Shown piece by piece: positions 1 through 5,230 of a stretch of 5,870 nucleotides of DNA. The DNA is from Candidatus Zixiibacteriota bacterium (GTDB lineage Bacteria > Zixibacteria > MSB-5A5 > GN15 > FEB-12): positions 1 to 5,870 of the forward strand of contig JADFLZ010000157.1 of NCBI GenBank assembly GCA_022564135.1, written 5' to 3'. How positions within the stretch are numbered: the stretch's first letter is position 1; each line of letters starts with the position of its first letter. Position numbers and translations under genes: made by a program. The notes beneath the pieces are model-generated. The model searched no databases. It was not told where the DNA came from and saw only the letters and a program-made list of their open reading frames with translations.

Positions 1-56
1 GCAATCCTGCCTCTTAGTCAACCAGAAAAGGCTGCTGCAATCGGCAAATTCTTTTT

Positions 57-719
57 CTATCTAATCAGCTGCAACGGCCCAATATCTGTATCCAGCCGGT
101 AATATTCGGTTGAGAATATCCCGTGCCTGGCATTAAGCTCCCAGATCGAATCAGCAAAGATAAAGCCGTGCTGCTCTTTTAACAGGTAGGAGCGGGTTAA
201 GCGTTTGAAACCGTCCGGGTTTTGATAATAAAGATGCAGCCTTTTCAGCTTATACTCTGCTCTGTCTATCACAGCCAGACCTGCCGGCAGGCTGTCTTCG
301 CTGCCGGGCGTGTCAAAACCAATAGCAATGTTTTCTTCACCGATATCGTTGGGGAAAAATTTAAATATATAGGACTCTGCAAAGATGTTCGGGAATACAA
401 AAGTCGGAGCGGGCATCTCCGAAGTCGGCTCGGCGACCACCTGAGTGGAATCAATCCGGTTGCCGCTCATAAAGTATCTGGTAATCGCCGTATCCAGCCT
501 TTCGACAACACCACCCCGGCCTATCTGTTTATAATGGCTAGAAGCCAAAAATGTATAGCACATATTTTCTGAGCGTAGCTCTGACTTTTCGAACGTTTTC
601 CTGGCCTGGCTGACATAAAAACCGAGTACCGCATCGGCCTGCTCCTCTGCCAGAGCTGAAATAAAGAAAATCGAAGCCAGTATCAGTACAGCCGTTATCT
701 GAAAAAATCGTTTGGTCAT
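57..719 (-). CDS. Secreted protein of unknown function (signal peptide, beta-rich body)
   Basis: I do not recognise the family of this 220-residue protein. Residues 1-24 form a clear Sec signal peptide: basic MTKR start, hydrophobic run ending in ISALA, then acidic EEQ after the likely cleavage site. The mature part has no further membrane segment and no lipobox Cys. It is rich in alternating polar and aromatic stretches, notably around 155-210 (YKLKRLHLYY, RSYLLKEQHGF, FSTEYYRLDTD). This suggests beta-strands and loosely recalls LolA/LppX-like periplasmic folds, but that is only a shape impression. A single Cys (about residue 54) argues against a disulfide. The ATG at 719 is preferred because the signal peptide begins there, yet no Shine-Dalgarno motif precedes it. 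A TATAAT hexamer lies at 734-729, so a very short leader is possible. It is transcribed away from the CBS gene and probably acts in the periplasm or at the envelope. Confidence 0.72.
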   Translation of the reverse strand: MTKRFFQITAVLILASIFFISALAEEQADAVLGFYVSQARKTFEKSELRSENMCYTFLASSHYKQIGRGGVVERLDTAITRYFMSGNRIDSTQVVAEPTSEMPAPTFVFPNIFAESYIFKFFPNDIGEENIAIGFDTPGSEDSLPAGLAVIDRAEYKLKRLHLYYQNPDGFKRLTRSYLLKEQHGFIFADSIWELNARHGIFSTEYYRLDTDIGPLQLIR

Positions 720-767
720 TATTCAATAATTATACATACTAAAGCAGATATTTCATATTCACAATAG

Positions 768-831
768 GGGTTTATTTTACAGTCTAAGCTGACAGCGTCT
801 TTTGTGATACTTCTCTCAATCCAATAAACCC
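768..831. repeat. Widely spaced 9-bp inverted repeat in the divergent spacer
   Basis: GGGTTTATT at 768-776 is the exact reverse complement of AATAAACCC at 823-831, with 46 nt between. It lies in the 138-nt spacer (720-858) between two divergently transcribed genes, upstream of the ribosome-binding site of the CBS gene. It could be an operator half-site pair, a hairpin in the 5' leader of the CBS transcript, or chance. I found no good pair of -35 and -10 boxes for the plus strand here; TGTGATACT at 803-811 is only a weak -10 candidate. Confidence 0.3.
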
Positions 832-845
832 TGCCTGCCAACCAT

Positions 846-852
846 AGGAGGG
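846..852 (+). promoter_or_regulatory. Strong Shine-Dalgarno site of the CBS gene
   Basis: AGGAGGG is followed by 6 nt and then the ATG at 859. It fixes that start over the ATG at 854, which is out of frame and only 2 nt from the motif. This is one of the strongest ribosome-binding sites in the window. Confidence 0.8.
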
Positions 853-858
853 CATGCC

Positions 859-1299
859 ATGTTAGTAAAGGAATTTCTTAAAAACAGAAACCGGGCTGTA
901 ATCACCGGTAAACCGTCAATGTCCATCCTTGAAGCAATGCAGCTGCTCGTCAGCAACCGCATCAGCTCTCTGCCTGTTTTGGACGAGAGCGGCAAACTCA
1001 AAGGAATTGTCAGCGACCGCGATATTTTCCGCTCGATCACGGTGGATAATAACGCTTTCAAAAATCTTTTGGTCAGCGACCTGATGACTACTCATTTAAT
1101 AATTGGCGTCCCCGATGATGACCTCGGCTATATCGGCAGTGTCATGACTAAAAATCATATCCGGCATATTCCTATTGTCGAAAACGACAAGTTGGTCGGT
1201 CTGGTCTCGGTGGGTGATGTCGTTAAGTCTCATATTGATTCAATTGAAGTCGAAAACCGTTATTTGATGAATTATATCAGCGGCGACTACCCGGGGTGA
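859..1299 (+). CDS. Tandem CBS-domain protein
   Basis: This 146-residue protein consists almost only of a CBS pair (Bateman module). CBS1 spans about residues 8-60, with SSLPVLDESGKLKGIVSDRDI ending in the typical GxVSxRD pattern (S52, D53, D55). CBS2 spans about 72-125, with RHIPIVENDKLVGLVSVGDV (S117, D120). The Asp after Ser-x-x is the usual ribose-contacting residue in nucleotide-binding CBS pairs, so adenosine-nucleotide sensing is plausible, though not shown by sequence alone. The tail (residues 126-146, ending NYISGDYPG) matches the short stand-alone CBS proteins of COG0517. No enzyme, channel or DNA-binding domain is attached, so its partner is unknown. There is no signal peptide, so it should be cytoplasmic. 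It starts after a strong AGGAGG site, and its stop codon overlaps the GTG of the next gene. Confidence 0.92.
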   Translation: MLVKEFLKNRNRAVITGKPSMSILEAMQLLVSNRISSLPVLDESGKLKGIVSDRDIFRSITVDNNAFKNLLVSDLMTTHLIIGVPDDDLGYIGSVMTKNHIRHIPIVENDKLVGLVSVGDVVKSHIDSIEVENRYLMNYISGDYPG

Positions 1300-1907
1300 A
1301 GAAACGTGCAGTGCTCAATAAATACATTATAGCAAATCTTACTCTTGTTATTATCGCATCAACAATATCAGCATTCGACGGAAAACGTGAAGGCACTATT
1401 TTTGGAATCGGTGGAGGTACCGCTCCCTATGGAAATTCCACAGTTTTTCTGCCAGACGTATATTCACAAGGAGGCTTTGGGGAATCTCCTGTTAAGATCC
1501 GAACTGTTGCTTTTGCCATAAATTTGCAACTTGGACATGGACTTAATGAAAAAAATGCCATAATACTAAATGCGAACATGATCATTTACCAAAGTGATCC
1601 GATTCGTGACAGACTGGTTGTACAAGGATTTCTGGGGCCAACTTGGAATCATTACTTTGCTCAAAAAGGAAACACGCTTTTTACTTTTGTCGGTGTCGGT
1701 ATCTACCACTTTCAACTACAAGAATTGGAAGATGTTAAGCCCGGATTGGGATTGTTGTTTGGTTTTGGCTATGAATTCTCTCCAAATTACCAAATTACAA
1801 TTAATTACGGAATCGGAAGAGCATCTCAAATTGAACTAAATTCTAGAGAAAAAATAAAAGTAACGAACAAACACATAAGCATTCTTTTCCAGGCGATCAA
1901 GTTCTAA
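1296..1907 (+). CDS. Small outer-membrane beta-barrel-like protein, unknown function
   Basis: This 203-residue protein has a signal peptide (basic MKKRAVLNKY, hydrophobic IIANLTLVIIAS, probable cleavage after ISA near residue 26). A body of amphipathic beta-strand-like segments follows, rich in Gly and aromatics: GTIFGIGGG, FTFVGVGIYHFQL, LLFGFGYEF and YQITINYGIG. It ends in ILFQAIKF with a terminal Phe, as in the BAM-recognition signal of outer-membrane barrels. Its size fits an 8-stranded OmpA/OmpW-type barrel. I do not recognise a family. The GTG start lies in a GTGA overlap with the CBS stop, and no clear Shine-Dalgarno precedes it, so translational coupling is likely; an in-frame GTG at 1311 is an alternative that would shorten the n-region. 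Sampled 60-nt lines are about 28-38% GC, against about 53% in a sampled line of the CBS gene, which suggests a different origin or weaker selection. Confidence 0.75.
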   Translation: MKKRAVLNKYIIANLTLVIIASTISAFDGKREGTIFGIGGGTAPYGNSTVFLPDVYSQGGFGESPVKIRTVAFAINLQLGHGLNEKNAIILNANMIIYQSDPIRDRLVVQGFLGPTWNHYFAQKGNTLFTFVGVGIYHFQLQELEDVKPGLGLLFGFGYEFSPNYQITINYGIGRASQIELNSREKIKVTNKHISILFQAIKF

Positions 1908-1954
1908 CCTGGCATCACAACCTCAGCCTTCTTACTCATTGTAAATCAGCTGGC

Positions 1955-1984
1955 CGGGTGGCCCACCTTTTAGGTGGGTTCCCG
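1955..1984. repeat. GC-rich hairpin, possible repeat unit or terminator
   Basis: CCCACCT (1962-1968) and AGGTGGG (1972-1978) form a perfect 7-bp stem around a TTT loop. The stem can extend through CGGG (1955-1958) and CCCG (1981-1984) across a small internal loop. It begins 47 nt after the stop of the plus-strand gene ending at 1907, so it could end that transcript. However, no run of T follows, and its placement at the edge of a repeat cluster fits a dispersed repeat equally well. Confidence 0.6.
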
Positions 1985-2030
1985 TGTAATACTTTTGTGG
2001 GCGGCCGCCAAAGGCGTGTCCTCACGCTGT

Positions 2031-2048
2031 CCTGAGCGTAGTCGAAGG
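2031..2048. repeat. CCTGAGCGTAGTCGAAGG-type dispersed repeat
   Basis: This 18-nt core belongs to a short intergenic repeat type that recurs in many unrelated environmental genomes; its minus-strand reading gives the familiar spurious peptide PFDYAQD. A diverged partial copy may sit at 2207-2223 (CCTTGAGGCAGTCGAAG). I know the type from recollection and cannot show copy number from this window. Confidence 0.6.
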
Positions 2049-2084
2049 GTCTGTCCCAACGCTGGACTTGAAACCATACGAAGA

Positions 2085-2112
2085 TGGATTCCCGCCTACG
2101 CGGGAATGACGA
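2085..2112. repeat. Short palindromic repeat, copy 1 (ATTCCCGC-CTAC-GCGGGAAT)
   Basis: ATTCCCGC (2088-2095) and GCGGGAAT (2100-2107) form a perfect 8-bp inverted repeat around CTAC, flanked by TGG on the left and GACGA on the right. It is the widespread repeat that yields the false peptides SFPRRRES and IPAYAGMT. A diverged second copy lies at 2314-2341 in the same orientation. Confidence 0.85.
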
Positions 2113-2116
2113 AACA

Positions 2117-2203
2117 GTCATTGCGAGCCCTGATGAAATCAGGGTGTGGCAATCTCACCTTAAACTACCGAGATTGCCGCGTCACTTCGCTTCTCGCAAT
2201 GAC
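2117..2203. repeat. 87-nt composite element with three nested stems
   Basis: GTCATTGCGAG (2117-2127) and CTCGCAATGAC (2193-2203) form a perfect 11-bp outer stem. Inside it, CCCTGAT (2128-2134) pairs with ATCAGGG (2138-2144) around GAA. GTGGCAATCTC (2146-2156) pairs with GAGATTGCCGC (2170-2180), with one G-T wobble, around a 13-nt loop. A single strand arm (2181-2192) completes a three-way junction. The outer and central arms match a dispersed repeat type often seen as ATTGCGAGCGAAGC...GCAATCTC. No open reading frame or transposase is present, so it resembles a non-autonomous palindromic element rather than an insertion sequence. Confidence 0.8.
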
Positions 2204-2313
2204 AATCCTTGAGGCAGTCGAAGTATGGCGAATATCGTAGGGCACCATGGCCCTTTAGCGGTTCTGCCATCATATATGAAATATAGTCGTGAATAAGCGG
2301 GCGTATTATGTAC

Positions 2314-2341
2314 TGGATTCTCGCATTCGCAAGAATGACGA
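2314..2341. repeat. Short palindromic repeat, copy 2 (diverged), downstream of frr
   Basis: It aligns without gaps to 2085-2112 at 23 of 28 positions. ATTCTCGC (2317-2324) and GCAAGAAT (2329-2336) pair with one C/A mismatch around ATTC. Because it sits 20 nt beyond the frr stop, the hairpin could also trim or stop the operon transcript, but no U-tract follows it on the minus strand. Confidence 0.75.
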
Positions 2342-2361
2342 CGCTTTCACGCCGATTGAGC

Positions 2362-2919
2362 TTAAACCTCCATTACCTCTTTTTCTTTTGCAGCAAGGAG
2401 GACGTCGATTTTTTTGGTGTGGTTGTCGGTTAGTTTCTGAATCTCGTCGTGTAAATCATGTTCCTGGTCTTCGGAAACTTCTTTATCTTTCTGCAGCTTC
2501 TTGATGTGTTCGTTGGCATCGCGGCGGATATTACGGATAGCCACCCGGCCTTCTTCGGCCAGATTCTTGCACTGCCTGGCCATTTCTTTGCGGCGCTCTT
2601 CATTTAAGGCCGGTATCGGAACGCGGATAGTGGCGCCATCGGCTATCGGATTTAAGCCTAAATCTGCCGACTGAATTCCCTTGATAATGTCACCGACCGT
2701 GCCCTTGTCGAAAGCCTGTACTACCAAAAGGCGCGGCTCCGGGGCGTTGACGGTGGCTACTTGATTTAAGGGCATAGAAGTTCCGTAAGCCTCGACTTTA
2801 ACAGTATCAAGCAAATGTGCGCTGGCTTTGCCGGTGCTGACTGCCCGGAATTCGCTGGCAACGACCTCCACGGTCTTGTCCATTTTTTGGTCTATCTCTT
2901 TTTTATAGGCTTCCTGCAT
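2362..2919 (-). CDS. frr: Ribosome recycling factor (RRF)
   Basis: RRF acts with EF-G in the cytoplasm to split post-termination ribosomes from mRNA. At 185 residues the protein has the same length as the E. coli factor and aligns with it without obvious gaps. Recognisable blocks are DLGLNP (86-91), IRVPIPALNEERRKE (98-112) and RVAIRNIRRDAN (125-136), including R129 and R132; R132 is known to be critical in E. coli RRF. The three-helix domain I is made from residues 1-28 and about 107-185, and domain II lies between. One oddity is that the usual RTGRA motif near residue 28 reads STGKA here. The start is fixed by AGGAGG 5 nt upstream of the ATG, inside the 28-nt gap after pyrH. It is the last gene of the operon, followed by the repeat-filled spacer. 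Confidence 0.97.
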   Translation of the reverse strand: MQEAYKKEIDQKMDKTVEVVASEFRAVSTGKASAHLLDTVKVEAYGTSMPLNQVATVNAPEPRLLVVQAFDKGTVGDIIKGIQSADLGLNPIADGATIRVPIPALNEERRKEMARQCKNLAEEGRVAIRNIRRDANEHIKKLQKDKEVSEDQEHDLHDEIQKLTDNHTKKIDVLLAAKEKEVMEV

Positions 2920-2947
2920 TATTGCCTCCTGAATCTGCTCCGATTTT

Positions 2948-3670
2948 CTATGAAATCAGCGTCCCGACCTCTTCTCCCATGACAACCCGTTTGAGATTGC
3001 CGGGCACGTTTAAATCTATAACACGGATAGGAATCCGGTTGTCTTTTAAAAGCGATATGGCGGTTGAGTCGATAACTTTCAGCTCTTTGACCAGTACGTC
3101 CATATAATTCAACTCGCGGTAAAATTCTGCTTCACTATCTTGTTTGGGGTCAGCCGAATAGACGCCGTCAACATTGGTCGCTTTTATAAAAACTTCAGCG
3201 CCGATTTCCATCGCCCGCAGCGAGGCCGCAGTATCTGTAGTAAAGTAAGGATTACCCGTACCGGCAGCAAAAATTACCAGACGACCTTTTTCCATATGAC
3301 GGATAGCGCGTCTTCTGATATATGGTTCAGCGAAAGCTTCCATTTTTACAGCCGACATCACTCTGGTATAGACGCCCAGACTTTCGAGGCAGTCCATCAG
3401 AGCCAGGCTGTTTATGACAGTGGCCATCATGCCCATATTATCAGCGGTGACACGGTCCATGCCGCGCTTGACCATTTCCTGGCCGCGGCAGATATTTCCG
3501 CCGCCGACAACTAAGCCGATTTCTAAATTCAGATTTTTTATTTCAAGAATTTGTTCGCAGATACGCTGAATAGCTACCGGGTCAAGCCCGAACGATTCGT
3601 TGCCCATCAGAGCTTCGCCTGAAAGTTTGAGAAGAATTCTTTTGTACTTGGGGCTATCCTCGTCAGACAT
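2948..3670 (-). CDS. pyrH: UMP kinase
   Basis: This enzyme phosphorylates UMP to UDP with ATP, feeding UTP and CTP synthesis. Its 240 residues carry all landmarks of the bacterial amino-acid-kinase-fold UMP kinases, which are unrelated to eukaryotic UMP/CMP kinases. KYKRILLKLSGEALMG (8-23) contains the phosphate-binding K15. GLVVGGGNICRG (52-63) is the glycine-rich UMP/phosphate loop, with D77 following in RVTADNMGM. GTGNPYFTTDTAA (137-149) is the UMP-binding loop, and KATNVDGVYSADPK (163-176) binds the nucleotide. No key residue is missing. Family members are usually hexamers with GTP activation and UTP inhibition. The ATG shares one base with the tsf stop (TAATG), and an AGGTGA site lies inside the tsf end, so translation is probably coupled. 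The 28-nt gap to frr keeps the classic pyrH-frr pairing. Confidence 0.98.
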   Translation of the reverse strand: MSDEDSPKYKRILLKLSGEALMGNESFGLDPVAIQRICEQILEIKNLNLEIGLVVGGGNICRGQEMVKRGMDRVTADNMGMMATVINSLALMDCLESLGVYTRVMSAVKMEAFAEPYIRRRAIRHMEKGRLVIFAAGTGNPYFTTDTAASLRAMEIGAEVFIKATNVDGVYSADPKQDSEAEFYRELNYMDVLVKELKVIDSTAISLLKDNRIPIRVIDLNVPGNLKRVVMGEEVGTLIS

Positions 3671-4266
3671 TATTCTTCACCTAAGCGAAAGCGGGAGAAT
3701 CTGCAGATTTTCATATTCTCACCCAGTGCAGCTATCGTTTCATTGACCAGTTCTTCAATAGTTTTGTCATTGTCTTTTACAAAAGCCTGCTCTAAAAGAA
3801 CTGTTTCGGCGTAATATTTTTCAATTTTACCGGTAACTATTTTTTCAATAATTTTTTCAGGTTTGCCTTCTTTGAGCGCCTGCTGTTTGAAGATTTCGCG
3901 CTCTTTATCCAGCAAAGTCGGGTCAAGTTCATCGCGCGAGACACAGCTCGGATCAGTGGCCGCTATATGCATGGCCACGTCCCGGGCAAAGCCTTTGAAC
4001 TGGTCGGTACGCGCCACAAAATCTGTTTCGCAGTTGATTTCGACCATAACGCCGAGTTTGTCACCGGCATGAATGTATGAGGCTACCACTCCTTCGGCGG
4101 TCTGACGTCCTTCTTTTGAGGCCGCTTTGGCAATGCCTTTTTCTCGTAAGACGGTTATGGCTTTTTCCACATCACCACCTGCTTCCGACAGCGCTTTTTT
4201 ACAATCCATCATGCCGGCTCCGGTTTTAGTGCGTAATTCTTTGACCATGCTTGCAGTAATATCCAT
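3670..4266 (-). CDS. tsf: Elongation factor Ts
   Basis: EF-Ts is the guanine nucleotide exchange factor for EF-Tu. The N-terminal UBA-like domain (residues 1-45, VKELRTKTGAGMMDCKKAL) binds EF-Tu. The core follows, with the diagnostic NCETDFVAR (78-86), whose Asp-Phe pair inserts near the EF-Tu magnesium site. At 198 residues it is the short form, with a single core repeat, as in Thermus, rather than the roughly 280-residue E. coli form. It therefore lacks the second core subdomain and coiled-coil insertion and may work as a dimer, as the Thermus protein does; this is inference. The C-terminal ICRFSRFRLGEE is the usual end of the short form. A modest AGGA site lies about 9 nt before the ATG, 38 nt after rpsB. 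The stop overlaps the pyrH start by one base. Confidence 0.97.
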   Translation of the reverse strand: MDITASMVKELRTKTGAGMMDCKKALSEAGGDVEKAITVLREKGIAKAASKEGRQTAEGVVASYIHAGDKLGVMVEINCETDFVARTDQFKGFARDVAMHIAATDPSCVSRDELDPTLLDKEREIFKQQALKEGKPEKIIEKIVTGKIEKYYAETVLLEQAFVKDNDKTIEELVNETIAALGENMKICRFSRFRLGEE

Positions 4267-4304
4267 TATCTGATTCCTAAATAATACTCGTTTAGTTATT
4301 CGTG

Positions 4305-5108
4305 CTATTTCAATTGTGCTTTATCGTTCCCGGCTTCGGCAGGTTTATCTTCATCTGAAGAAGTATAAACAGTCTGAGGAGTCCCTCTTTCTTCATCGAC
4401 AGCAGATTCAATCATACCCTGTGTAAGGCCGCTTCTGGTATCTAAAGCGGCATCAACTAACTCTCTGATTAAAATCTTGATAGACTTTATAGCGTCATCG
4501 TTAGCAGCAATAGGGAAATCAATCAAATCAGGATCAGCATTGGTATCGAGGATTCCTATAATGGGAATTCCCAGTTTCGAGGCTTCTGCTACTGCGATTT
4601 GTTCGCGTTTGGCATCGACAACAATTACCAGGCCGGGTTTGACATTCATATCTTTTATACCGCCCAGCACTTTTTCAAGACGCTCAGCCTGTTTGTCAAA
4701 CTTGATCCGTTCTTTCTTGGTGAACTGTTCAATCTCGCCGGTTTCTTTCATTTTCTCGATATTTTTGAGTTTTTTTATCGACTGCTTGATGGTGTCAAAG
4801 TTTGTCAGCATACCGCCCAGCCAGCGTTCGGTGACATAGAAGCCGCCGCAGCGCTTAGCTTCTTCGACTAATACGGCTTTGGCCTGTTTTTTAGTGCCTA
4901 CAAACAGAAGAGAACGTCCGCGGCTGACTACTTCACGAATTTTGGTTTTGGCAACTTCGAGCGAGTTGAGAGTTTTTTTGAGGTCGATAATATAAATGCC
5001 GTTGCGAGCGGCAAAAATAAACGGCTTCATTTTGGGGTTCCAGCGGCGAGTCTGATGGCCGAAATGCACCCCGGCTTCTAAGAAATCTTTAATTTTTGGT
5101 GAAAGCAT
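4305..5108 (-). CDS. rpsB: 30S ribosomal protein S2
   Basis: S2 binds late to the back of the 30S subunit and is needed for S1 docking where S1 is present. The family blocks are in order: AGVHFGHQTRRWNPKM (12-27), FIFAARNGIYIIDLKKT (30-46), FVGTKKQA (69-76), ERWLGGMLTNF (94-104), the charged coiled-coil protrusion (about 105-150), LVIVVDAKREQIAVAEA (160-176) and GILDTNADPDLIDFPIAANDDA (185-206). After the conserved body ends near residue 225, an acidic, low-complexity tail runs to 267 and ends DKPAEAGNDKAQLK; such tails vary freely between species. The start has AGGAG 4 nt upstream. The 122-nt gap before this gene is the longest in the operon and may carry a leader RNA or internal promoter. 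In E. coli, S2 represses the rpsB-tsf message, so similar feedback here is plausible but unproven. Confidence 0.98.
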   Translation of the reverse strand: MLSPKIKDFLEAGVHFGHQTRRWNPKMKPFIFAARNGIYIIDLKKTLNSLEVAKTKIREVVSRGRSLLFVGTKKQAKAVLVEEAKRCGGFYVTERWLGGMLTNFDTIKQSIKKLKNIEKMKETGEIEQFTKKERIKFDKQAERLEKVLGGIKDMNVKPGLVIVVDAKREQIAVAEASKLGIPIIGILDTNADPDLIDFPIAANDDAIKSIKILIRELVDAALDTRSGLTQGMIESAVDEERGTPQTVYTSSDEDKPAEAGNDKAQLK

Positions 5109-5133
5109 ACATCTCCTGAGATTTGGGTTAATC

Positions 5134-5188
5134 TTGACCGCTGCTTCTACCCTGTCAAAAACCCTGTATTAAGGGACCCTAAGACAGG
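5134..5188 (-). promoter_or_regulatory. rpsB: Candidate structured leader or internal promoter before rpsB
   Basis: Read on the minus strand, the rpsI-rpsB gap can form stem-loop 1: CCTGT (5188-5184) with ACAGG (5167-5163), continued by an inner TTAGGG/CCCTTAA pairing with one bulge. It can also form stem-loop 2: TTGAC (5158-5154) with GTCAA (5138-5134). Alternatively, CCTGTC (5188-5183) can pair with GACAGG (5156-5151), which excludes both. The same TTGACA (5158-5153) is a perfect -35 hexamer, but the hexamer 17 nt on (AAGATT) is a poor -10. I cannot tell a leader RNA, a promoter and chance structure apart from one sequence. Confidence 0.35.
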
Positions 5189-5230
5189 TCAGCTGCGGCT
5201 GCTTACTTAACTTATTTATCTAAAACAAAC

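Larger units (their letters stand above)
1908..2361. other. Convergent intergenic spacer packed with palindromic repeats, no gene
   Basis: This 454-nt stretch lies between the stop of the plus-strand outer-membrane-like gene and the stop of minus-strand frr. It holds a GC-rich hairpin (1955-1984), a perfect 10-bp palindrome GGCGGCCGCC (2000-2009), a small GCGTG/CACGC hairpin (2014-2027), a CCTGAGCGTAGTCGAAGG repeat, two copies of a GGATTC...GAATGAC palindrome and an 87-nt multi-stem element. A further AGGGC/GCCCT inverted repeat sits at 2239-2254. Frames open across it encode peptides such as SFPRRRES, FDYAQD and IPAYAGMT, which are well-known false translations of such repeats. No canonical hairpin plus U-tract terminator is visible for either converging unit, so the hairpins themselves may serve. 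Confidence 0.85.

Noticed and set aside
1..102. Plus frame 1 is open from the left edge (AILPLSQPEKAAAIGKFF...) to a stop at 100-102, possibly the end of a convergent gene
   Set aside because: It would overlap the secreted-protein gene by 46 nt, the other two frames close early, and 33 residues without a recognisable motif cannot support a gene call.
222..572. Plus-strand 116-residue open frame antisense to the secreted-protein gene
   Set aside because: The minus-strand frame has a signal peptide and continuous protein-like composition. The plus frame has neither and no ribosome-binding site.
1936..2121. Minus-strand 61-residue open frame with SFPRRRES and FDYAQD
   Set aside because: It runs through three repeats, and its peptides are the typical false translations of them. 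There is no ribosome-binding site and no protein-like composition.
1974..2240. Plus-strand 88-residue open frame with IPAYAGMT and DCRVTSLLAMT
   Set aside because: It too is a translation of palindromic repeats; it is opposite in strand to the frame above and equally artefactual.
2239..2254. AGGGC/GCCCT inverted repeat as a terminator
   Set aside because: The stem is only 5 bp and the following TTTAGCGG is not a U-tract.
2289..2504. Plus-strand 71-residue open frame starting MNKRAYYVLDSRIRKNDD
   Set aside because: Its first half is repeat copy 2 and its second half is the antisense of the frr 3' end.
3140..3514. Plus-strand 124-residue open frame
   Set aside because: It lies wholly inside pyrH, whose motifs are unambiguous on the minus strand.
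4477..4871. Overlapping plus-strand open frames of 120 and 90 residues
   Set aside because: Both are antisense shadows of rpsB.
5171..5180. AGGGACCCT as an independent regulatory palindrome
   Set aside because: With a single central base it cannot fold alone; it is better explained as the inner part of stem-loop 1.
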